From the NCBI RefSeq assembly GCF_000953855.2, contig NZ_DF970238.1:17657-81656 (forward strand): 64,000 bases of DNA. The letters run 5' to 3'. A model generated the notes under the pieces. That model searched no databases. It was given only the letters and a program-made list of their open reading frames with translations, and had not been told where the DNA came from. This DNA comes from Mizugakiibacter sediminis. Lineage in GTDB: Bacteria > Pseudomonadota > Gammaproteobacteria > Xanthomonadales > Rhodanobacteraceae. Made by a program: the position numbers and the translations under genes. How positions within the stretch are numbered: position 1 is the stretch's first letter; each line of letters begins with the position of its first letter. Positions 25,301 to 32,501 of this stretch are shown piece by piece.

Positions 25301-25368
25301 TGTTCGATTCGACCTACCGCCCAGGACAGAAGCCGTCGGTTCCGCCTCAATCGGGCGCTCAGGCCTGA
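22303..25368 (+). CDS. hsdR: Type I restriction endonuclease subunit HsdR
   Basis: A 1021-residue protein. The N-terminal nuclease site is D160 with E174-L-K176 in VLTFELKN, the PD-(D/E)XK residues of HsdR. The translocase follows with Walker A SAGSGKSNT at 326-334, DEAH at 431-434 (LLIDEAHSSQGG), motif III around FTATPKTKT, and the RecA-like second domain ending with VQTLSRLNRAHPQK. The C-terminal region is helical with a Pro/Gly-rich loop (EPPPPGGGGGGGEPEL) and binds the HsdM/HsdS complex in this family. It cleaves unmodified DNA after ATP-driven translocation. It is in one operon with hsdM and hsdS, and all motifs look intact. Confidence 0.95.
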   Translation: MIATDTSEKGLEALIVRHLAGISEHPPVSSGSAQEPTGIYAPGGYVLGRASDYNRDLALDVVQLLAFLRATQPKVVETLNLDAEGIQRTQFLHRLQGEISKRGVVDVLRKGVSHGPVHVDLYKLLPTPGNAAAAESFGKNIFSVTRQVRYSNDESQRALDMVIFINGLPVLTFELKNSLTKQTVADAVVQYQTDRNPGELLFQLGRCIAHMAVDDAEVRFCTHLTGKTSWFLPFNQGWNSGAGNPPNPHGLKTDYLWKQVLAKESLANIIENFAQVVEEEEQDASGRKRKTRKQIFPRYHQLRTVRALLRRSRVDGVGKRYLIQHSAGSGKSNTIAWLAHQLVELKTDAGRAQFDSVIVITDRRALDTQIARTIKSYDHVASIYGHSESAEELRTFLRRGKKIIVTTVQKFPFILDELEDLGDKKFALLIDEAHSSQGGKTTAKMHLALSGHNAEGGEEEEEESVEDKVNALIESRKMLANASYYAFTATPKTKTLELFGERQVVGDTVQFRSPEELTYTTKQAIQEGFILDVIANYTPVASFYHVAKIVEHDPEVDKAKALKKIRRYVESHDKAIRRKAEIMVDHFVEQVIGAKKIGGKARAMIVCNGIARAIDYFREVSDYLTEIKSPYKAIVAYSGEFEIGGSKKTEADLNGFPSKDIPAKLRQDPYRFLIVANKFVTGFDEPLLHTMYVDKPLAGVLAVQTLSRLNRAHPQKADTFVLDFADNAEAVKAAFQEYYRATIQEGETDPNKLHDLKSDLDAQQVYSWQQVEDLVAQYLGGAERDQLDPILDACVAEYVEKLAEDDQVKFKGKAKAFVRSYGFLAAILPYGHPAWEKLSIFLNFLIPKLPAPKEEDLSKGVLEAIDMDSYRAQAQASMRMAMDDADAFVEPPPPGGGGGGGEPELDRLSNIIKQFNDLFGNIEWHDADKIRKVVTEEIPARVAQDKAYQNAQANSGKQNARLEHDKALNRVVLELLDDHTELFKQFSDNPNFKRWLADMVFDSTYRPGQKPSVPPQSGAQA

Positions 25369-25386
25369 ACCATACCCGGAGGCGAT

Positions 25387-26337
25387 ATGCAGGAAAAGCT
25401 CAACCTCAGCAAGGCGCTGCTCAGTTTCCTGAAGGAACGTGCGGGCGAGAAATTCACCGCACGGCAGATCGCCGAGTGGGTGTTCGCGACCTACCCGGAC
25501 GAGTGCCAAGCCAAGAAGGCCAGCAGCAAATTCATTACCGACGACGCCGGCCTGGTGCAACAACTGGTGGCAGAGATCAGTTCGCAACGGCCTGCACTAC
25601 AGAGGCGTTACCCCGAGTTGAAGACCACTGAGGGACGCCCGCGCAAGTACTACTACTCCGAGAAGTCCGACAGCGCCGAGGTGGCAGCGGCTGAGGCAGG
25701 ACAAGCTGAGGCGCCCGCTGCCGATGCGGCGGCAGGCAAGCTCGGCGAGCACGCGCTGTATCCAATGCTGTCGCAGTACCTGTGGGAGGAGTTCCGGGTC
25801 TTCTCCAAGCGCATCGACGAGAAGAAGTCGTCGAATAAGCGCGGCCCCAACGGCAACCGCTGGCTCTACCCCGATGTGGTGGGCATGGAGGACCTGGGCG
25901 CCGAGTGGCATCAGGAGGTGCGCGACTGCGTCAATCAGTACTCCGACAAGCGAACCCGACTGTGGTCCTTCGAAGCCAAGCTGCTGATCAACCGGTCAAA
26001 CGCGCGCGAGTGCTTTTTCCAGGCTGTTTCCAACTCATCATGGGCCAACTTCGGCTACCTGGTCGCGGCGGAGATCGAGGGCCAAGACACGCTCAAGGAG
26101 CTGCGCATGCTTTTCGCGGCGCACGGCATCGGTCTGATCAAGTTGGACACCGAGAACCCGGTCGACAGCCAGGTGTTGATTCCGGCGCGCGAGCGGGACG
26201 AGATCGATTGGGACATGGCCAATCGTCTGGCGACCGAGAACAAGGACTTCCTCGGCTTCGTAAAGCTCGTCAAGCAGTTCTACCAGACCGGCGAGGCGCG
26301 CGCGGCGGACTGGGATCTGCCCACGGCGGCTGTCTGA
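25387..26337 (+). CDS. COG2958-like protein with N-terminal wHTH and nuclease-like domain
   Basis: A 316-residue protein 18 bp after hsdR, with a GGAGG ribosome-binding site just before the ATG. Residues 1-95 form a winged-helix (HARE-HTH-like) domain (TARQIAEWVFATYPDE, then KYYYSEKSD); an Ala-rich linker covers about 97-118. The C-terminal part has WLYPDVVGME and LWSFEAKLLI, the D and ExK of a PD-(D/E)XK nuclease fold, so it may cut DNA. Related proteins are found next to restriction systems (HrgA-like). It is the last gene of the operon and the last of the island. Confidence 0.75.
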   Translation: MQEKLNLSKALLSFLKERAGEKFTARQIAEWVFATYPDECQAKKASSKFITDDAGLVQQLVAEISSQRPALQRRYPELKTTEGRPRKYYYSEKSDSAEVAAAEAGQAEAPAADAAAGKLGEHALYPMLSQYLWEEFRVFSKRIDEKKSSNKRGPNGNRWLYPDVVGMEDLGAEWHQEVRDCVNQYSDKRTRLWSFEAKLLINRSNARECFFQAVSNSSWANFGYLVAAEIEGQDTLKELRMLFAAHGIGLIKLDTENPVDSQVLIPARERDEIDWDMANRLATENKDFLGFVKLVKQFYQTGEARAADWDLPTAAV

Positions 26338-26342
26338 CCGCG

Positions 26343-26633
26343 CTACTCGAGGTGCCCGACCACGTCGAGCCGCTGGTCGCCACGCTGGAGCGCGCCGAAC
26401 CAGGAGTCTCTCGAATCGGCGCGGGCGCGGCTGATGAGCATGGCGAAGCCCTCGCATCCGCGTTGACGAGACGTGGCGAAGTCGGTGGTGTCGAATCGTG
26501 CCTCTCTCACCAGCGTGGGCGCGACTGACTTCATGGCATACTCAAAGAATTCGAGCAGGCTGCTCTGCAGCTTGTCGTCGATGTTCGCTGCGGTGACGTC
26601 GTCGATGATGGCTTTCCTGAATCGGGGGTTCAT
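26343..26633 (-). CDS. Small hypothetical protein at the left end of the prophage
   Basis: A 96-residue protein from the ATG at 26633, supported by CGGAG about 8 nt upstream. It starts MNPRFRKAIIDDVTAANIDD and is a mostly helical soluble protein with no recognised motif. Its leader (26665-26692, minus strand) is the same 28-nt element found before three accessory genes near 48.6-49.6 kb, so it is probably expressed independently of the lysis genes. It ends 5 bp from the restriction island's last gene, which reads toward it. Confidence 0.55.
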   Translation of the reverse strand: MNPRFRKAIIDDVTAANIDDKLQSSLLEFFEYAMKSVAPTLVREARFDTTDFATSRQRGCEGFAMLISRARADSRDSWFGALQRGDQRLDVVGHLE

Positions 26634-26664
26634 AGAATCGCTCCGGGATCGATGGGATGACATG

Positions 26665-26692
26665 AACGCGCTGTTCCGGCGAAAAGCCAAGC
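26665..26692 (-). promoter_or_regulatory. Conserved leader element, copy 4
   Basis: On the minus strand GCTTGGCTT, seven variable bases and GAACAGCGCGTT, identical in both blocks and in spacing to the elements at 48624, 48927 and 49543. It ends 31 bp before the ATG at 26633. It is discussed under findings. Confidence 0.75.
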
Positions 26693-26711
26693 GCGTCTGA
26701 CCTGCCTTGCA

Positions 26712-27176
26712 TCAGGTGTTGCCGAGCAGCCAGGTGACTTCGGCAGCTCGGCGCGCTACCAAGCCCGGGAGTACCTTTCCGCCGCCGTAGATCCATCGGC
26801 GCAGTTCCGTTGCTGCTGCGATCCAATCCCGTTGATTGACCCGCCGCCGCAGCGTCGAGGTCTGCAGCCGCCCGGCGCCGAGGTTGAAGGTGAAGTCCAC
26901 GATGGCCGCGAGCCGCCCTTCCGGCTCGGTCGCCAGCACAGGGCAGTAGCGCAACGTCGCAGCCAGCGCGATCCTGAGGTCTTCTGCCAGGTAGCGCTCC
27001 GCCTCGACCTCCGTGATCGGCGGATGATCCGGATCGCAGAGGTGACCGTAGCCGACTGTCCAGTAGCCGGCTGGGCAGACGTAAGGATGCGCGCGGCCGG
27101 GATCGTTCTTCGGTACGCGGTGAAAGCCCTCGAAGCGTTTGGCCAGATCGATGGCCGCCTGCGGGACCGCGATCAC
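26712..27176 (-). CDS. Phage endolysin, GH24 lysozyme
   Basis: A 154-residue lysozyme of the T4/P22 type. The GTG at 27176 overlaps the stop of the gene upstream (GTGA), so it is preferred over the much longer open frame. The catalytic Glu is in KRFEGFHR, and the conserved TVGYGHLCD supplies the Thr of the E-D-T triad; FTFNLGAGRLQTSTLRRRVN is the second family signature. There is no signal or SAR anchor at the N terminus, so it should need a holin. It cleaves the glycan strands of peptidoglycan at the end of the lytic cycle. Confidence 0.9.
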   Translation of the reverse strand: MIAVPQAAIDLAKRFEGFHRVPKNDPGRAHPYVCPAGYWTVGYGHLCDPDHPPITEVEAERYLAEDLRIALAATLRYCPVLATEPEGRLAAIVDFTFNLGAGRLQTSTLRRRVNQRDWIAAATELRRWIYGGGKVLPGLVARRAAEVTWLLGNT

Positions 27177-27649
27177 GGCCGCACCCGGTCGAACACGCGC
27201 CCGAGGAACCAGAAGTTCAGCACCCCGGCCCACAGGGCCTGGTCGGCCTCGGTCCAGGCCGCCTGGATGGCGGGGATCCAGTCCGCCCCGGCCTCGATGG
27301 CACCCACGAAGGCGGCAGTCTTGGCCGCGCAGTACAGCGCCATGAACCAGTAGGTGATCACCGGACGGACGCTGCTGGACAGCGCATCGGCCCACTTCAC
27401 GCCCGAGGGCCGCCCCTGCGCCGCAACCGCCTCGCGCAAGGCCTCGATGGCTCCGGTGTTCCATGCTGCGTCGGCCCCGGCGCCGATCTCGGCCATGCGC
27501 TGGGCGCCGCGCAGCTTTTCGAACTCCAAGGCCTTGTCCTGCATGGCGAGTTCATGGCTGCGCTCGCCCTTGCGGTCGATCCACTTCAGCACTTCGGGCG
27601 CCAAGCGGAAGGCCCCGCCGAGGAGGCCGCCAAGCAGGGTCTCGATCAT
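27173..27649 (-). CDS. Holin-like membrane protein (3TM phage type)
   Basis: A 158-residue protein with an N-terminal hydrophobic LLGGLLGGAF segment, a charged helix (KALEFEKLRGAQRMAEIGAG) and C-terminal hydrophobic stretches including VRPVITYWFMALYCAAKTAA and LWAGVLNFWFLGRVF. The VRPxxTYWF block is typical of the GTA/phage 3TM holin group. It overlaps the lysozyme gene by GTGA and the upstream small membrane protein by ATGA, which fits a lysis cassette. The holin role is inferred from topology and position. Confidence 0.65.
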   Translation of the reverse strand: MIETLLGGLLGGAFRLAPEVLKWIDRKGERSHELAMQDKALEFEKLRGAQRMAEIGAGADAAWNTGAIEALREAVAAQGRPSGVKWADALSSSVRPVITYWFMALYCAAKTAAFVGAIEAGADWIPAIQAAWTEADQALWAGVLNFWFLGRVFDRVRP

Positions 27650-27948
27650 TGGCCACCTCCCATCAGCTTGAGCTTGATGGCGGCGCCGACCAACAGCAGC
27701 GCCAGGATGCCGGTGGTCGCCACCTTGATGGTGGTCTGCCAGGCGGTCTTGCGGGCATCGCGCCAGGCTTCGAGCAGATCGCGCAGTTCGCGGATGTCGC
27801 GCGCGGCGTGGCCGTTTTCCAGGCCGAGGTGGGCGAGCACGCGCTCGGCCCCGCGTTCGGCGGCACGGTCGAGCAGTTCGTCGAAGTCCTCGCGGCGCAG
27901 GAGTAGCGTGTTCTCGACGAAGGCGGGGGCTTGGGTCGGTTCAGTCAT
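27646..27948 (-). CDS. Small membrane protein of the lysis cassette (DUF6127-like)
   Basis: A 100-residue protein. The ATG at 27948 has GGAG six bases upstream and is preferred over an upstream TTG. It has an acidic helical N-terminal part (LLRREDFDELLDRAAERGAE, then IRELRDLLEAWRDARKTAW) and a single C-terminal transmembrane helix (VATTGILALLLVGAAIKLKL). The layout resembles holin accessory proteins next to endolysins. The family name is tentative. Confidence 0.6.
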   Translation of the reverse strand: MTEPTQAPAFVENTLLLRREDFDELLDRAAERGAERVLAHLGLENGHAARDIRELRDLLEAWRDARKTAWQTTIKVATTGILALLLVGAAIKLKLMGGGQ

Positions 27949-27967
27949 GGGCGTCTCCAAATACGAC

Positions 27968-27990
27968 GAACCCGCCTCGTGGGCGGGTTC
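27968..27990 (-). terminator. Hairpin between the DUF2793 gene and the lysis genes
   Basis: A GAACCCGCC / GGCGGGTTC stem with a 5-nt loop. The run after it on the minus strand (GTCGTATTTGG) is only weakly T-rich, so it may be a partial terminator or an RNA-processing site in the late transcript. Confidence 0.5.
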
Positions 27991-28014
27991 ATGTGGTTGC
28001 GAAGGGATGGAGAT

Positions 28015-28365
28015 TCAGATGGCGATGCCGGGACTCCAGCCGGTGGCTTTGTAGGCCGAGAGCACTGCCTCGTCCTCGATGTAGCAAAGCCAGCCGATGT
28101 TGGGCGTGTGGTACTCCCAGGCATCGGCAATTCGCACGGCGATCTGGTTGGTTTTGCCTGCCCAAACGCCCGTGGCGGCGGCAGGAATGAGGTAGCGGTC
28201 GCCGTTGGCGGGGCTGGCCGGTGGCGTGGTCAGGTCGCGGTCTTTCACGGACAGGCCAACCACTGCGCCGAGGCGCTTGAGATTGGCGTCCATGCCGGTG
28301 TCCCAGCCGCTCTCGCCGAGCGTCCAGCCGTAATTGAGTCCAAGGTTCGGATCGGTTGATGACAT
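28015..28365 (-). CDS. DUF2793 domain phage structural protein
   Basis: A 116-residue protein from an ATG with GGAGATA upstream. The sequence LGLNYGWTLGESGWDTGMDA followed by NLKRL, and later NGDRYLIPAAATGVWAGKTN with the closing YHTPNIGWLCYIEDE, is the DUF2793 signature seen in tail-tip or fibre-associated proteins. It sits after the tip gene and the glycosyltransferase-like gene, so it is probably a distal tail component. Confidence 0.8.
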   Translation of the reverse strand: MSSTDPNLGLNYGWTLGESGWDTGMDANLKRLGAVVGLSVKDRDLTTPPASPANGDRYLIPAAATGVWAGKTNQIAVRIADAWEYHTPNIGWLCYIEDEAVLSAYKATGWSPGIAI

Positions 28366-28368
28366 GGT

Positions 28369-28977
28369 CTATCTCCAGAGATTCGATGCGTGGCCGATGG
28401 TTTGACGTATTCGCCGGACAGCTTCCGGGTCGCCGATGCGATGGCTTTGCTGCGGGTGTTGTCGCCAATGACGCCCAACGATGGGCAGGTACAGCACGCC
28501 GCCGCGCTTGGCTACGAGCAGGGTCAGCAGCCAGTCGGCGAAGTTGTTGAGGTCGGTGGTTTCCTTGAGCACGGCTTCCACGGCAGATCGGCGCATCACG
28601 ATCAGGCCGTGAACGTGGCTGGCGCTGTTGGCGTGCTGCCAACGGCTGTAGGCCAGACGCCGCACCGCGATGTCCTGGCCGTTTTCGTCGGTCAGCGCTT
28701 CGTCGGTGTAGGCCATCACGGCCTGCGGGCAAGCATCCAGCGCATCGGCCAGTTGGGTGAAGGCACTCGCTTCGTACAAATCGTCGGGATCGACGAAGGA
28801 CACCAACGGCAGCGTGCCTTGCGCATAACCTGCTGCGCGAGCCTCGCCAATGCGACCCGGGATGCCGGGTAGAACGTGCAACTGGATCGGTCCGTCCTCG
28901 AGGCTGGCGATGCAGGCCTCCCGCCATTCGGCAGGCTCGTTCAGGGTGAGCAGATGAACATCGATGCGCGGCTCCAT
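28369..28977 (-). CDS. Glycosyltransferase family 2-like protein in the tail module
   Basis: A 202-residue protein; the ATG at 28977 overlaps the upstream stop (TGATG) and GGGGAGG precedes it. It starts MEPRIDVHLLTLNEP and shows IGEARAAGYAQGTLPLVSFV followed by DPDD, the DxD metal and nucleotide-sugar site of GT2/GT-A enzymes, and a later ILV-type acceptor region (HVHGLIVMRRSAVEAVLKE). At about 200 residues it is a minimal GT-A domain with no membrane anchor. Phage tail-linked glycosyltransferases may decorate tail proteins or act on host surface sugars; the true target is unknown. Confidence 0.7.
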   Translation of the reverse strand: MEPRIDVHLLTLNEPAEWREACIASLEDGPIQLHVLPGIPGRIGEARAAGYAQGTLPLVSFVDPDDLYEASAFTQLADALDACPQAVMAYTDEALTDENGQDIAVRRLAYSRWQHANSASHVHGLIVMRRSAVEAVLKETTDLNNFADWLLTLLVAKRGGVLYLPIVGRHWRQHPQQSHRIGDPEAVRRIRQTIGHASNLWR

Positions 28978-31250
28978 CACACACCTCCCCAATACTGTCC
29001 CCAGCGCAGGCCGTAGCCCGCACGATCCATGACCCGCACCTGCGGCTGCCAGCTACTCAAACCATCGCGCTCGGCACTGATCTCCACCGTGATGCGGTCG
29101 CCCAGCGCAGCGGCATCCAGCGCGGCCACTGCTGCCGTCCAGATAAAGGTGGTGCCGAGCAGTCCCGTTTCGGTGTGCGCCAGCACGCCATTGCGATTGC
29201 GGATGCGTAGCGTGTAGGTCACACCCAGTTCCGGCCCGATGTCGCCTTCGTCTTGCTGCACGAGATAGGCGGTCTGCTGCGTGCGGTCGCGATGCGCCCA
29301 CGCGACGGTGAGGTCACCGGCCACCACGGCAGGCTCGGTCTGGCCATTGAGGCGGATACGACCGGGTGGATACGGCAAAGCCTGCCGACCGGCCAGCACC
29401 ATCGGCTGCCCATTGGCAGCCAACACAGGATCGCCCTGATCGGTCGACGTGCGAGGAATCGCGCCCACGAACACCGATTCGCCTGGAGCGCGCTCCGCAC
29501 CTTCGGATGCCAGCCATTCGCCGACACCGATCAAACGAGTCCCCGAGGCATGTGCTTGGGGTGTGGTGTCGAGCACGCCGCGTGCGAGGTCAACCGTGGC
29601 CGCAGCGGTATCGAAGTCCAGGACAGCGACGGCTTCACGGATCTCACCGCTGCCATCGACCAGATAGGCGTAGTCACCCACGGTCAGCCTTTCCGGCTGG
29701 CTGATGGCCGTCACCGGCACACCGATGGCATCGACCTCGCTGGCAGGCAAGGCTACATCGAGCGTCAGCAGTGGTGCGTAGTCTTCGCCCACCACGGCAG
29801 CGAGATCGCCGCTCGTAGCACCGGTGGCCAGTTGCCAATTCAACTGCCCGGTGCCACCGGCGGCGGCCAGCGCACAGAGATAGGTGTCCGTGTCGGTCAG
29901 GTAGGCCAGATCTGCGCGCGACAAACGCCGGGCCAGCTCCCAATACGGCACCTCGACGGCCAGCACCAAGGCAGGCGGCAAAGGCTCAATGGTCGGCTCC
30001 TCGACGTGCGGTGGCGGGGGCGACAGCACGGTGTTGCTCATCCCGAACACATCTTCCATCGCTTCGATGCGCCACTCGGCCGCGCCCAAGGTGCCGGTGT
30101 CGATGCCGGTGACGCGCACGACCATCTGGTCTAGCCCTAAGCGTGGCCAGTTCAGCAGGAACACGTCGCCCGGCAGCGGCGCACGCTCCAGCGTGTCGCG
30201 CGCTACCGTCAGACTCATCCGGGCCAGGGGCGAACCCAAGGCGCGCAGGTCACGCAAGGCCAGCCGCGCGGCCAGCGGCCCGTAGTTCACACCCGGGTAG
30301 TCGCGGCGCTGATTGATCACGCCGCCTTGCAACTGGATGGCGGCCAGGTTCTCGACCGTGACGGTGGCATCACCGCCGGTTTGCCAGTCGGTGTAGACCA
30401 CGGTCAGTTCGTTGGGCAGCTCGCCCCACTGGGCACGCTCGAAGCGTTCCAGCCGCACAATTTCGTCAGGCCCCAACTGTGGCAGGCTGTCGATCCAATA
30501 GTCGTCGCGCAGCAGCTTGAGCTCAAACGTGCCTTGCTCCGGGTCGGTGTAGAGGATGCCGCCAATGTGGTCGATGACCTGGCCGATGAAGCTCTCGATG
30601 GGCTGCTGCCGTGTCCAGATCAGATTGAGGCCGAAGCCCTCACTCGACAAAGCCCATGCCGCGTTCCAGAAGCTCCAGCCGATGGTGCTCTGCGGATAGC
30701 CCATGCCCCAGTGAGGATCGGTGAGGCACTGCACCAGGATGTGGGCCGGGTTCATGCCTACGCTGACCTCACGGCCTTCGTCGTCATCCCAGACCCGCAC
30801 CTCGGCGTTCCACTCCATCCACGGCGTATCGAACCAACCCGCCGTGAAGCGCCGGACGCGCACTGCCCACGGTTTGATGTAGGGGTTGTTGGCTGCGAAC
30901 AGGATCTTGCGTGCCACCAAGGACAGCACGCCCCGAAATGCCGGAATGGAACTCCCGAGGCGACTCATCAGATAGTCGTTGCGTCCTTGCCCGGCATGAC
31001 CAGAAAGCACATCGATGGTGCCGACCACGCCGCCTTCGCGCTCGTCGCCGCCAAACAGAGTGGGCTTGTTGATCGAGAGGCTGGTCAGCCCATGCCCGCT
31101 GGACAGCGGCGCACGGTCGGCATCACCCCACGCGGTACGGTCGCCCATCTGGATTTCCTGCACGGCATCGACCGGGCCTTGGCACAGGGCCAGATGCAGC
31201 CCCATCCGATAGCGGTAGCCGACGGTTTGCTTCTTGCTGCTGCCACCCAT
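28977..31250 (-). CDS. Tail tip / host-specificity protein (J-like)
   Basis: A 757-residue protein starting MGGSSKKQTVGYRYRMGLHL, the N-terminal form of tip-attachment proteins in this type of siphophage. Residues of about 90-420 contain the hub-like core (NPYIKPWAVRVRRFTAGWFD, then ILVQCLTDPHWGMGYP and YTDPEQGTFELKLLRDDYWI). The C-terminal half is strand-rich (fibronectin-like, GVTYTLRIRNRNGVLAHTET) and probably exposed. It lies at the end of the tail module after the BR0599 and two small genes, as J does in lambda. It should contact the host receptor. Confidence 0.85.
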   Translation of the reverse strand: MGGSSKKQTVGYRYRMGLHLALCQGPVDAVQEIQMGDRTAWGDADRAPLSSGHGLTSLSINKPTLFGGDEREGGVVGTIDVLSGHAGQGRNDYLMSRLGSSIPAFRGVLSLVARKILFAANNPYIKPWAVRVRRFTAGWFDTPWMEWNAEVRVWDDDEGREVSVGMNPAHILVQCLTDPHWGMGYPQSTIGWSFWNAAWALSSEGFGLNLIWTRQQPIESFIGQVIDHIGGILYTDPEQGTFELKLLRDDYWIDSLPQLGPDEIVRLERFERAQWGELPNELTVVYTDWQTGGDATVTVENLAAIQLQGGVINQRRDYPGVNYGPLAARLALRDLRALGSPLARMSLTVARDTLERAPLPGDVFLLNWPRLGLDQMVVRVTGIDTGTLGAAEWRIEAMEDVFGMSNTVLSPPPPHVEEPTIEPLPPALVLAVEVPYWELARRLSRADLAYLTDTDTYLCALAAAGGTGQLNWQLATGATSGDLAAVVGEDYAPLLTLDVALPASEVDAIGVPVTAISQPERLTVGDYAYLVDGSGEIREAVAVLDFDTAAATVDLARGVLDTTPQAHASGTRLIGVGEWLASEGAERAPGESVFVGAIPRTSTDQGDPVLAANGQPMVLAGRQALPYPPGRIRLNGQTEPAVVAGDLTVAWAHRDRTQQTAYLVQQDEGDIGPELGVTYTLRIRNRNGVLAHTETGLLGTTFIWTAAVAALDAAALGDRITVEISAERDGLSSWQPQVRVMDRAGYGLRWGQYWGGV

Positions 31251-31465
31251 CAGCCTTGCTCCCGCTGGCTGGATCGATTGCGGGCGTGATCGACCACACG
31301 TTGTGCCATTGCATCGCCAGTGGCCAGCAAGGTGTCGGCATCACAGCCATCGCGCAGGAAGGCCCGGAAATCCAGATCGTGACGCGCAAACCAAGTGCGC
31401 GTGCCGTTCACGCACAGGCCCACGGCGCGCACGTGATCGATGGTGATGACGGTCTGAGTGGTCAT
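31250..31465 (-). CDS. Small phage protein before the tip gene
   Basis: A 71-residue soluble protein (TVITIDHVRAVGLCVNGTRT, RHDLDFRAFLRDGCDADTLL). Its stop overlaps the tip gene start (TGATG) and it overlaps the preceding gene by ATGA. I do not recognise the family. The position matches small tail-assembly proteins such as lambda K/I neighbours, but no protease or other motif is present. Confidence 0.65.
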   Translation of the reverse strand: MTTQTVITIDHVRAVGLCVNGTRTWFARHDLDFRAFLRDGCDADTLLATGDAMAQRVVDHARNRSSQREQG

Positions 31466-31689
31466 TTCTTGCCACCTTTCTTCTTGATCGGATCGGCTTC
31501 GAGATCGCCATACCAGACGACGTTGGAGCCACGCAGCAGCACGGTGCCGAACACGACGGGAATCGGTCGGCCTTCTTCTGCGGTGGGGGCATCGACGTCA
31601 GACAGGGACGCCGGTTTGGGTTCGGGCGGTTTCGGCGCGAGCGCGACCGAAACCAGCGCCGCCACCACGATGACGACGAGGTACCACAT
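31462..31689 (-). CDS. Small membrane-anchored tail-module protein
   Basis: A 75-residue protein with an N-terminal hydrophobic helix (MWYLVVIVVAALVSVALAPK), then a Pro-rich linker, a compact block PIPVVFGTVLLRGSNVVWYG and a lysine-rich end (KKKGGKK). The PxxFGTxxxxGxxxWYGD block is the same one that opens larger tail-tip assembly proteins. Function unknown; it is coupled to the next gene by ATGA. Confidence 0.65.
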   Translation of the reverse strand: MWYLVVIVVAALVSVALAPKPPEPKPASLSDVDAPTAEEGRPIPVVFGTVLLRGSNVVWYGDLEADPIKKKGGKK

Positions 31690-31707
31690 GGCGATTTCTC
31701 CAGGGAT

Positions 31708-32496
31708 TCAGAACACGCCCGTCGAGAACGGGTTTTTGCTCGGGATGGCGGGAAAGCCACCGTAGTTGTCGAGGTTGCCGAAGCGCGACTCGCACGTGGC
31801 CGTGCTGTGATCGCAGCCGACCGTCAGCAGCACCTCGGTGCCGACCTCAATGGCCACCGGATAGAGCAACTCCACACCACCACCGTAGTCATTGACGATC
31901 ATGTGGCGCGCACCTTCCGGGGTTTGCAGCCAGCCACCGGCCAAGCCACCACTGACGCTGCCGGGCGTGCCACCGTCGAGATCGACGTTGCGGCCATTGC
32001 TGTTGCTCACCAAGGCGCTGGCAGAAATCGGGGAGGCACCACAGGCAGCCGAATACAGCACGTGGGAACACTTGCGGCTATAGAGCCGCCGCAATCCGAT
32101 ACGTTTGAGACTGACTTGCGCCGACTCGCAGCGAACGCGAGCGACATCGTCAGCGACCTCTACGCCCAGCACCCGGCCCATCCAGCGCGTGCCCGAGATC
32201 CACCAGTAGTCGCCCCAGGAGTCGCGCCGTCCGATCCGCAAGGTGACCGAGGTGGTATCCCCGGTGAGCGACGTGGCCAGCAGGTGGCGCACGAGATCGC
32301 AGTCGGGTGGCAGTTTCAGATCCAGCGCCGATTTGGCGGCTTCAGCACCCAGCGCCAGTTCGTTGCGTTCCAAGGCCAGGCTCTTGTAGAGGTTGCCATC
32401 CAGATCAACATCGAATTCGTGCGGCGTCAGATAGAACTGCGCGCTGTTGCTGGCGAAGGCGTATAGCTCGACTTCCAGCAATGGGTTCTGGCTCAT
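31708..32496 (-). CDS. Phage BR0599 / DUF2163 family tail protein
   Basis: A 262-residue protein. The Cys-containing middle (LRRLYSRKCSHVLYSAACGA) and the C-terminal block LLTVGCDHSTATCESRFGNL with YGGFPAIPSKNPF are hallmarks of the BR0599 family. These proteins occur between the tape measure and the tip in many siphophages and gene transfer agents and are thought to form part of the distal tail hub. Cysteines may bind metal. Confidence 0.85.
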   Translation of the reverse strand: MSQNPLLEVELYAFASNSAQFYLTPHEFDVDLDGNLYKSLALERNELALGAEAAKSALDLKLPPDCDLVRHLLATSLTGDTTSVTLRIGRRDSWGDYWWISGTRWMGRVLGVEVADDVARVRCESAQVSLKRIGLRRLYSRKCSHVLYSAACGASPISASALVSNSNGRNVDLDGGTPGSVSGGLAGGWLQTPEGARHMIVNDYGGGVELLYPVAIEVGTEVLLTVGCDHSTATCESRFGNLDNYGGFPAIPSKNPFSTGVF

Positions 32497-32501
32497 CGTG
32501 C

